Below are positions 44,340 to 51,759 of a stretch of 64,000 nt of DNA, one piece after another. The first letter of the stretch is position 1, and each line of letters begins with the position of its first letter. The stretch is from Anaeromassilibacillus sp. An200 (GTDB taxonomy: Bacteria; Bacillota; Clostridia; Oscillospirales; Acutalibacteraceae). A model generated the notes under the pieces. That model was not told the DNA's origin. It was given only the letters and a program-made list of their open reading frames with translations, and searched no databases. The DNA lies in contig NZ_NFJU01000010.1 in assembly GCF_002160025.1 (NCBI RefSeq), positions 1-64,000 on the forward strand, written 5' to 3'. The translations under genes were made by a program, and so were the position numbers.

Positions 44340-45143
44340 TTACATTCCTCCCTTCCCGGCAGGCTCCTCCTGGGGTTCAGAGTCCGGCTCCTCCTGCGGC
44401 GGCGAAAGCGGGGACTCCTGCGGGGCCTTTGCGTCCACCGCCTGGAACCACTCCTTTTCCCCCATGACACACCGGACAAGCCAGCGGGAATCTCCCCCGC
44501 GATCGGCAAGCCGGAGCAGATAGGATCCGTCCTCCCTGACAAGGCCGAAAACACGCCGGGCAATTGGAAAATTGCTTCCATATTCCATGCTCAGCCCCTG
44601 CTTCAGAAGAAACTGCGTATCGGAAATTCTTTCTTCTATTTCCAGCGGCTCATAAACCTGTTCCTGTGGGTTTACCAGCGCATAGAAAACACGATCCAGC
44701 AAAAGGCGATAGGGGTTAAACACCGTCAGCGATTTCTTTTTCGCATTGAAATCGCGGATCATGCAGCTGCGGTCTCCCAGCCAAACGGCGTCCAGAGCGG
44801 AAAGGCCCTCCAGCCTTCCCTCCAGATCCACATACTGCACCAGCGCCGGAGCGCTGCCGTCCGGGATCATGGGAAGCTCAATCAGCGGCAGCTTCTCGGA
44901 AAGCTCCTCATATCGCACGTCGATCGTACGCGGCAGATAGCCGCGCAGCTCCACCGTCAGGCGGAAATCTTCGCGTCCCCGCCCCATCAGGAGCAGATGG
45001 CCGTCACCCTTGCTCAGGAAATGCAGCGGCTTCCCGCCGCAGAAAAACCTTGCGCCCACACCGGTGAGCAGGGAACCCGTGGTGGTGTCCACCAGGTGGA
45101 GCACCAGATCCAGCTGATGCCGGATCACCGTATGGTCCGCCAT
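44340..45143 (-). CDS. Hypothetical CIS-linked beta-rich protein
   Basis: 267 residues. The N-terminal 110 resemble a carboxypeptidase-regulatory/PEGA-like beta sandwich (LDLVLHLVDTTTGSLLTGVG, FRLTVELRGYLPRTIDV). A middle domain has VYEPLEIEERISDTQFLLKQ, and the C-terminus is a Pro/Glu-rich tail. It is encoded between the Pvc16-like cap gene and the spike tip. No signal peptide or enzyme motif. A structural part of the particle is likely; position suggests the cap end. Not recognised as a named family. Confidence 0.5.
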   Translation of the reverse strand: MADHTVIRHQLDLVLHLVDTTTGSLLTGVGARFFCGGKPLHFLSKGDGHLLLMGRGREDFRLTVELRGYLPRTIDVRYEELSEKLPLIELPMIPDGSAPALVQYVDLEGRLEGLSALDAVWLGDRSCMIRDFNAKKKSLTVFNPYRLLLDRVFYALVNPQEQVYEPLEIEERISDTQFLLKQGLSMEYGSNFPIARRVFGLVREDGSYLLRLADRGGDSRWLVRCVMGEKEWFQAVDAKAPQESPLSPPQEEPDSEPQEEPAGKGGM

Positions 45144-45146
45144 CGG

Positions 45147-45740
45147 CTATCCCTCCTTGTTTTCGCCGGTGAGATGCAGCGAAAATTCGGCCTGCGTGAC
45201 GCGCGGCGCGTCGATCAGGATCTCGCTTGAGAGCAGAATCGGGGCCGCTTTGTAGAACAGGCTGACCTGGTAGGGCTTGTTGATTGCGGACCACACACGC
45301 ACCTTATCCTCCAGCGAAAGCTTCGAGGGGGTGATGATGATGGGCGCTTCCCGCGATTCCAGCCAGGTTTGCAGCTCGTTGGGATATACGACGTTCCCGT
45401 CGTTGATCACCTGCGCCGCGCGCCCGATGATTTTCTGGATATCGTGTGCCTTCAGGCCCATCTGCGACGATCCGTTGATAAACAGCATATAATACAGGCT
45501 GTACGGCTTCGGCGGCGGCGCCAGGCGCGTTTTTCCCGTGTTCATCAGGGGCGGCACGGAGATCTCGCCCTCCGCCCGGATATCATACAGGTACAGGCCC
45601 AGGATGTAGTCCACGTCCTGCTCCGCCGGAGACGAAACCTCAATGTTATTCGGCGAAGGGATCGGCTCCGGACACATCTTTCTGCGGAGCAGCTTCACCA
45701 GATACGACGAAACGTCGGAAATAATCGGATAATCGGCCAA
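45147..45740 (-). CDS. CIS tail terminator/cap, Pvc16-like (DUF4255)
   Basis: 197 residues from TTG 45740 behind GGGAGGG. DUF4255 signatures include VSSYLVKLLRRKMCP at the start, DYILGLYLYDIRAEGE, LYYMLFINGSSQMGLKAHDI and a late PILLSSEILIDAP. Pvc16-type proteins close the distal end of the tube and sheath. Its presence supports a full free-ended particle rather than a phage tail that joins a capsid. Confidence 0.85.
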   Translation of the reverse strand: MADYPIISDVSSYLVKLLRRKMCPEPIPSPNNIEVSSPAEQDVDYILGLYLYDIRAEGEISVPPLMNTGKTRLAPPPKPYSLYYMLFINGSSQMGLKAHDIQKIIGRAAQVINDGNVVYPNELQTWLESREAPIIITPSKLSLEDKVRVWSAINKPYQVSLFYKAAPILLSSEILIDAPRVTQAEFSLHLTGENKEG

Positions 45741-45758
45741 TACTGGTCCCTCCCTTTC

Positions 45759-48410
45759 TCAGGCTGCCAAAAAGCGGGAGCACAGCTCATCCGCCAGAAG
45801 CGAAAGATCCTCCCGCACCACGACACCGTAGGAGGTGGCGGAGAGATACTGCGCCTCCACCGAAAAGGCGCTGAGCGTGTAATCCTCCGGAAGATAGAGC
45901 GTCCCGTTTTCCAATCTGGCCGCTTTGGTCATGCGCTCATAGCTTTCCTCGTCCTTGCCCTTCTGCACCAGATCCGAATAGGCGGCAAACGTATAATACA
46001 AGCTTCCCTTTGCCAGCGTTCCCTGGCTCTTGTTCTGATTCCACACATACCGCAGACCGGCGGCCTGCGCGGCGGTTTTCACAGGAAGATATTCCATGGA
46101 GGGATCCTGCGCCTGCACAAAGACAAGCGGGCTTCCGAGGTTTACCTGCTGCTGCGAGACAGAGCCGAGAAGCTGCAAAGCCGCGCTGCCCTGTGTCGCG
46201 TCGTAATACCGCTGCAAAGCCAGCAGATAGACGCAATTCTTTTCCCAATCGGAAAGGCTCGACAGATCGGTTTCTCCCGCATCCAGCAAGCCTCCTTCTC
46301 CGGCGAGGAACGCATCTGCGATCTCCTGGAGCTGATCGGCGGAGAGGGAGCCGGACAGCGCCGCGTCGTAAAGGGCCTTGCTGCCCAGGATTGCCTCCTC
46401 CACCGTCGTGATTTCATCCCCATAGGAGCTGTCCCCGTTGAGATCGCGTTCCGTGGTCATTGCCTCGTGGATCTCCTGCAATGCGGGGAACACCAGCTTC
46501 ACATTCTGATCCAGCAGGGAAACCAGCGTGTCAATGTCATTTTTCAGTGTGGTCCGCTCCGGATCGCCGGAAGAGGAATTCCCGATGATAGAGAGACATT
46601 CCGCCTTGAGCGTGGCCACCAGTTCCCCGAGGGAACCATCCGACATATTGGATTCCAGTGCGGAAATCTCCGCCTTCTGCGCCGCGATCTGCTTTTCCAG
46701 ATCGGCGGCTTCGCTGCTGCCCGCCTCGGCGTTCGCCAGCTGCTCCTCCAAATCGGAAAGCTTGGACTGCGCCGCGTTGAGCTCATCCGCCTGCGCGGCC
46801 TGCTGCTGCGCGATCTGGTCGTCCAGCGCGGAAATCTGCTCCTCAATCGCCTTGGCTTCGGTGAGATCGTTGTTATCCAGCGCCGCCATATAATCCGTTT
46901 GCAGCGACTGCTTTTCGGCAATAAGCTGGTCCAGCTCGTTGCCGCCCGCCGCCAGCTCCAGCTCGCGGAGTTTATTCGTCAAAAACTCGATGTGGCTGTC
47001 CACCGTCGTCCGGACGCTTTCTGAAAAATCGTCGTTGGGAACGTCGTTGTAGAAGTTCTGGGCATCCTCCAGACGCTGGTTCAGATAATCCATCCCCTCG
47101 CTGTTGGAGAGACGGAGAACCACCGCCGTGAGGTACGATTCCAGCTCGTTGCGGTAGGTATTGACCGTGCTCGCGTTGGTGCTGATCAGATTATTCAGCA
47201 GCGCCGACGAGGAATTGGACGCGGCCGCCTGTACATAATCGGTGCTCACGCCCGCGCGCAGGCCGTCGCGATACGCCTGTTCCGCCCGCGGCACCACTGT
47301 GTCGTTGAGCAGGGCAAGCTCGCCCTCCTTGTCGGCCACGATGCTGGACGAAATGTTTGTCAGATGAATGAGCGAAGCCACAGCGGTATCACAGGCCGCG
47401 TCGTTGCCTGCCTGCGCGCTCGTGATCAGCTGCTGGGAATACTCATACCGCAGGGCTGACATGACAGTGGTGCCCTCCGCGAGCATCTTCCCCTGCTGCT
47501 CCACCAGCGACGACTGCACATTGGAAAGGCTGTCGTTGACAGCGGATTGCAGCTCCGTATCGGGCGCACGGCCCTCCTGCGTCTCGGTGGTACCCTCTTC
47601 GCCGTCCTGGCCCTCTGTCGTGGTCGTCGTATCCTGAATGCTGGACAGCTCCTGCGCGTACTCGTTCAGAACGGTTTCCAGCGTGGTGAACACCTCCGCG
47701 CGCCGGGTAGCGTCGACAGCACTCATCACGGACTGCACCTCGCTGATCTGCTCAGCGGGGGCATTGTTTTGGGAAAGCACATCACAGTATCTTTGAAGTG
47801 CCGCGAGATTGGTATCACACTCATTGGTGGTGTCGTTCTTCACTTCGGTCGACAGGATTTCCTCAACCCGGGCGACCTTATCCTTGCCCGCCTGGCTCTC
47901 GCCCTGCAATTCCTTGATGATCTCATACTGGTTTTTGAGCGGCATCAGCTCTTCCAGCGACTCGATATCATAGGGATCCACGATGTCATACGGATTGACG
48001 GGCTGACCGGTCCGCAGATCGTAGGTCACGCCGTCAGACTTCGTGTGATGGGTGAAGAACAGCTCCGCAATCACGGAATCCTGCACCGGCGTTCCGCCCG
48101 TGGTGATGTCCTCCAGGGAGGAAGCCGTTGTAATGTTGAACCATGTTCCGCCCGAAAGCTCGGACTTGTAGTAGATTTCTCCCTGTCCGGATTCCTCTGC
48201 GGAATCGGAAGCGATCTCGTAGAGCTCATCCGTCAGGGCGGACAGATGGATCAGATGCGTTCCAATCACCAGCGTGGAGTCCTCTATCTCGGAGGGCGTA
48301 ACATGGACGGCCTCCTCTTCATTCCATACAGCCCGCACCAAGACGGTCAGCGTCCCGATGGCAGCCACCAGCACAAGGGCGAGTGACAAAAGGATTCTTC
48401 TTCGTTTCAT
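45759..48410 (-). CDS. Large membrane-anchored coiled-coil protein with copper-amine-oxidase-N-like end
   Basis: 883 residues from ATG 48410, behind AAAGGAGGGG. One N-terminal hydrophobic helix (ILLSLALVLVAAIGTLTVLV) acts as anchor or uncleaved signal, followed by a long extracytoplasmic part rich in helices. A strong coiled coil lies at about 520-620 (QQQAAQADELNAAQSKLSDL). The end carries a copper-amine-oxidase N-domain-like module (YLPVKTAAQAAGLRYVWNQN), a fold used by Gram-positives at the wall. I know no counterpart in described CIS clusters. A wall-spanning scaffold for the injector is an inference. Confidence 0.6.
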   Translation of the reverse strand: MKRRRILLSLALVLVAAIGTLTVLVRAVWNEEEAVHVTPSEIEDSTLVIGTHLIHLSALTDELYEIASDSAEESGQGEIYYKSELSGGTWFNITTASSLEDITTGGTPVQDSVIAELFFTHHTKSDGVTYDLRTGQPVNPYDIVDPYDIESLEELMPLKNQYEIIKELQGESQAGKDKVARVEEILSTEVKNDTTNECDTNLAALQRYCDVLSQNNAPAEQISEVQSVMSAVDATRRAEVFTTLETVLNEYAQELSSIQDTTTTTEGQDGEEGTTETQEGRAPDTELQSAVNDSLSNVQSSLVEQQGKMLAEGTTVMSALRYEYSQQLITSAQAGNDAACDTAVASLIHLTNISSSIVADKEGELALLNDTVVPRAEQAYRDGLRAGVSTDYVQAAASNSSSALLNNLISTNASTVNTYRNELESYLTAVVLRLSNSEGMDYLNQRLEDAQNFYNDVPNDDFSESVRTTVDSHIEFLTNKLRELELAAGGNELDQLIAEKQSLQTDYMAALDNNDLTEAKAIEEQISALDDQIAQQQAAQADELNAAQSKLSDLEEQLANAEAGSSEAADLEKQIAAQKAEISALESNMSDGSLGELVATLKAECLSIIGNSSSGDPERTTLKNDIDTLVSLLDQNVKLVFPALQEIHEAMTTERDLNGDSSYGDEITTVEEAILGSKALYDAALSGSLSADQLQEIADAFLAGEGGLLDAGETDLSSLSDWEKNCVYLLALQRYYDATQGSAALQLLGSVSQQQVNLGSPLVFVQAQDPSMEYLPVKTAAQAAGLRYVWNQNKSQGTLAKGSLYYTFAAYSDLVQKGKDEESYERMTKAARLENGTLYLPEDYTLSAFSVEAQYLSATSYGVVVREDLSLLADELCSRFLAA

Positions 48411-48433
48411 GTGTCCCCTCCTTTCCCGCGGCG

Positions 48434-50476
48434 TCACTGTGCCGCAATCCAGATCGTCTGCGTATCCTCGTGGAAAGAAGCCGTGCCAATCCGGTTTTCT
48501 TCCTTGTCATAAAGAGCAAGCTGAACCTCTCCCAGGCTCCCGATCAGGAGAGTCAGGTAGGAAAAGCTTTCCTCCACCGGCACAAGCTCCTCGGAATACA
48601 CGCTGGCCCCCTCCGCGTTTTCAATGCGGTAATAGGCCGCTCCCAGCCCGGCGTCCAGCGTGAGCGTCAGGGTACTGGTGCTGATGGAGCCGTGCGGAAC
48701 CGTGTCCACCTTATAGCTCCCGCACTGTGTCTCCACGGCCTCCTGCGTTTCCTGCGTGCCCTCTATCGGGAGGACGTCGCGCGGAACCGTGGTATCGATC
48801 TCGCACTCGGAAACAAAGGTATCGTTGTTGTACAGCCGCACCGTCAGCTTACTGGTCCCCTGGTAGTCGAGCGCCAGATGGCGGAGCTGCTGGTCGGCCG
48901 GGGTCCGTTCCCCAATCTGGGTGCCTGCGTACCAGATCTCAAAATCGGTGATGGCCGGATCAAAATCCTCCGGGATTTCCAGGCCGAACACGAACACCAG
49001 ATCCGAGATATCGGTATAGATGTAATAGTGCGGGACAGTGGCATCATCAACCACATAGCTGTCCGCACCGGATCCCGCATCCGTGCTGACCGAAGCGGAA
49101 TCAAAATATGGGGAAACTGCGCCGCAGGTAGTAGCGTCCAGATCATACAGAAGCTCGTTATATTCCGCCAGCACGTCAATATAATCCATCTGGCTGGTCT
49201 GATATTCCTCCTGCTTGGTCTTGACCTCGCTGTATTCCGCCTTCCCCAGCTGGTTCAGCCCGGAAAGGCGTTCCAGATCCTCGCGGTTCTGTTCCACCGT
49301 CTGTTCCAGAGCCAGATAGGCGTTGCGGGCGGTAACGATCGATTCATAGCTGGTGGTGATCTCCGAACGCAGCGTCTTTTGCGCTGACTCCAAATCGGAT
49401 ACCGCGGCCTGATACTCCTTGCACGCAGTCAACAGTGCGTATAAATCATTCTCAATATAACGGGTTCCGTCAATTTCCCCTTTAAACCATTCCTTGGTGA
49501 AGCGGAAAAACAGGATTTTGATGCTTCCGTTCCACGGGCTGTCAAACGATTCCAGCATTTCATTGTACTTGAGCTGGAAAGCCGCGTAGTCCACATCCTC
49601 TCCCCGCTTGACCTGATTGAGGAAATTGTCGATCGCATTCAGCTTCGAGCCATACTGGCTGCGCATGAGGGATTCGTAGGAATCCATATTTACCTTCGCG
49701 GTGGAGACTGCCATTTCCGCCTCGTAGATCGTCTGGCTTTCCTCCATCGCGTGCTCGATGATGCTTTCCAGATCCTCACGGGGAATCTCCGCATCCACCA
49801 CAGGGCTGGCCAGCGTGTAGCCGGAGGTGACATCCAAGTGGATGAGATCGCTGACCTCCTCCAGCGCTGTCTGCAAATTCCGTTTCTGCTGCGCGAGATC
49901 GCTCGTGAGCGTATCGACGGACTTCTGCATGGTGTCAATGTCGGACTGTGTCGCCTGCCCGATCGCCAGCCTTGACTGGTTGCGGGCCAGCTCCTCCTGC
50001 GCCGCCGCCAGACGTTCCTCGGTGAAGGAAACCTTTTCCTGGTTGACGTAAGCCGTCAGATACGCCTTGTTGATCTTTGCCAGTTCCTCGCTCTCCTGCG
50101 CCGTCTGCTTGTGACGCAGGATGTCGATCTCCGTCTGGAGATTGAGAGGCTTGACGTTCAGATCATACTCCTCGCTCATGTCAAGCTGCTCAGGGAATTT
50201 GAAGCTGAGCAGCGGCGTCCAGCGAAAGCTGGTCAGGTTCTTCACCTTGGCCTTGATCTCCTTGACCGCTTCCGTGTACTGGATTTCCTTGAGCAGGATT
50301 TCATTGTAGGTTTTGGTGATTTCGGTATTGTTGGAGAGCGCCATGGTCCGGGCCTGCCGGATTTGAAGGGTTTTCGGGGCCGCGGCGCTCACCGGCGACA
50401 GAACAAACAAAGGGGAAATCAGGCAAAAGCAAAGAACAGCGCTCAGGATGCGCAAAGCGCCCCGCTTTCTCTTCAT
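48434..50476 (-). CDS. Exported TolC-like coiled-coil protein
   Basis: 680 residues from ATG 50476 after AAGGAGGAG. A signal peptide is clear (ALRILSAVLCFCLISPLFVL, ending PVSAAA). The mature N-terminal 450 residues have the outer-membrane-efflux-protein pattern, with paired long helices such as NNTEITKTYNEILLKEIQ, RLAAAQEELARNQSRLAIGQ and LNQLGKAEYSEVKTKQEEYQ. The last 200 residues are beta-rich. TolC-like folds usually form periplasm-spanning channels of Gram-negatives; this neighbourhood looks Gram-positive, so a wall-spanning helical tube or stalk is likelier. Role inferred from position in the CIS operon. Confidence 0.6.
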   Translation of the reverse strand: MKRKRGALRILSAVLCFCLISPLFVLSPVSAAAPKTLQIRQARTMALSNNTEITKTYNEILLKEIQYTEAVKEIKAKVKNLTSFRWTPLLSFKFPEQLDMSEEYDLNVKPLNLQTEIDILRHKQTAQESEELAKINKAYLTAYVNQEKVSFTEERLAAAQEELARNQSRLAIGQATQSDIDTMQKSVDTLTSDLAQQKRNLQTALEEVSDLIHLDVTSGYTLASPVVDAEIPREDLESIIEHAMEESQTIYEAEMAVSTAKVNMDSYESLMRSQYGSKLNAIDNFLNQVKRGEDVDYAAFQLKYNEMLESFDSPWNGSIKILFFRFTKEWFKGEIDGTRYIENDLYALLTACKEYQAAVSDLESAQKTLRSEITTSYESIVTARNAYLALEQTVEQNREDLERLSGLNQLGKAEYSEVKTKQEEYQTSQMDYIDVLAEYNELLYDLDATTCGAVSPYFDSASVSTDAGSGADSYVVDDATVPHYYIYTDISDLVFVFGLEIPEDFDPAITDFEIWYAGTQIGERTPADQQLRHLALDYQGTSKLTVRLYNNDTFVSECEIDTTVPRDVLPIEGTQETQEAVETQCGSYKVDTVPHGSISTSTLTLTLDAGLGAAYYRIENAEGASVYSEELVPVEESFSYLTLLIGSLGEVQLALYDKEENRIGTASFHEDTQTIWIAAQ

Positions 50477-50477
50477 G

Positions 50478-51731
50478 TTACGCTCCTCCTTCCTCAGCGC
50501 TCTGCTGCGCTGTGCTCTGTGCAATCGAATACATGGAAAAATCGGATGTGCTGGTATCGCAGTAGAAGGTGTAGGTCAGACCATCCGCTTCATAGACATA
50601 GATATAAAGCTCATAATTTTGATCATAGGAGTTCACCGTCTGAACATCCTCAAAGCTTGCGGTCATATCCATCGTGATCGGCGCGAAGCGGCCCTTCCCT
50701 GTCTCACTGAGACGCTGGATTCCCACCGCCTCGGTGAGGTTCGGCCAGGTATATCCAAAATAAACCGGCTCGCCGAAATGGGCGGTGAGGTCGTTGATCT
50801 TACTGATCTCCCCGTCTGTGGTGGGGAACACACTATCCAGCACCAGCACCTCAGTCAGGGACCATTCCGCCGAGAGACTTTCGGATCCGTCGTTTGCGGT
50901 ATAGAGGGCGTTGATTTCATCCATGGACACACAGTGCTCGCTGGAGGAATTGTACACGGTCGACTGCCCGCTGTACATGGCGGCGACCTCCGCCGTCGTC
51001 TTGCCGAGAAACTCACTGTATAAAAGCCGCCCGGCCAGGAAATTCCCGGTGAAAATCTGGTTGCCGCCGCTGTTATAGAGGACACCGGCTCCCGACCACT
51101 GCCCCTTTAGGAACTGCCCCGCATACTCCATCACGCCGCTCTGGCGGTACTGCGTTCCCTGGCCCTCAAAGAGGTTGTCAACGAAGGCTCCCTCGTATTG
51201 CAGGACACCGTCGGGATAATACAGCTTGCCGTCGCCGTTGTAGCGGCTGTCGGAAAAGGCTCCGCTATAGAGCAGGCTCCCGTCCGCGCGATACAGATCC
51301 CCCTGGCCGGAGGCGGCCCCTTTGGAAACCTCTCCGATGTATGCCGTATGGCCGTCCGCCGCCAGAATCTCCACCTTTCCGCTTTGAAATTTGAGCGGAA
51401 TGGAATTATAGCGGAATACCGGAATGGTCGGACTCTCGCTGAACAGCATGGAGCTGACCGGGGAAAAGACACAGATATAAAACACGCTGGCAAGCCCAAC
51501 CAACACCACAAGAGCAAACGCGAGCCGCTTGCTGATGAGCCACGACAGGACAGGATAATAATCTGTTTTATCCTTCGGGCGGATGTTCAGCAGATTATTG
51601 AAAAACTGCCGCAGGGAGGTAATTCCCTTGGTCTCCCAATAGGAACGGCTGGTCCACAGGCGGATTTTCGTCCACAGGCCAATCACCTTGGCCTGAATGG
51701 TGGAAAACAGCGTGTTAAAAATTCTGTTCAT
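50478..51731 (-). CDS. MORN-repeat membrane protein
   Basis: 417 residues. A cytoplasmic N-terminus of about 65 residues leads to one transmembrane helix near 69-92 (AFALVVLVGLASVFYICVF). Outside, about 130-235 hold five or so MORN repeats (GQGDLYRADGSLLYSGAF, GDGKLYYPDGVLQYEGAF, GQGTQYRQSGVMEYAGQF). The last 180 residues form another domain. MORN repeats serve as scaffolds or lipid-contacting strips. The gene lies between the sensor-like and TolC-like genes of the same transcript. Function unknown. Confidence 0.7.
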   Translation of the reverse strand: MNRIFNTLFSTIQAKVIGLWTKIRLWTSRSYWETKGITSLRQFFNNLLNIRPKDKTDYYPVLSWLISKRLAFALVVLVGLASVFYICVFSPVSSMLFSESPTIPVFRYNSIPLKFQSGKVEILAADGHTAYIGEVSKGAASGQGDLYRADGSLLYSGAFSDSRYNGDGKLYYPDGVLQYEGAFVDNLFEGQGTQYRQSGVMEYAGQFLKGQWSGAGVLYNSGGNQIFTGNFLAGRLLYSEFLGKTTAEVAAMYSGQSTVYNSSSEHCVSMDEINALYTANDGSESLSAEWSLTEVLVLDSVFPTTDGEISKINDLTAHFGEPVYFGYTWPNLTEAVGIQRLSETGKGRFAPITMDMTASFEDVQTVNSYDQNYELYIYVYEADGLTYTFYCDTSTSDFSMYSIAQSTAQQSAEEGGA

Positions 51732-51759
51732 TGCTCACCGTCCTTTCCCGGTCCGGAGC

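Noticed and set aside
41110-45740. Reading the tail genes as a prophage
   Set aside because: There is no capsid, portal, terminase or lysis gene, while the Pvc16-like cap, DUF4280 tip and AAA+ ATPase are present; this is a CIS, not a phage.
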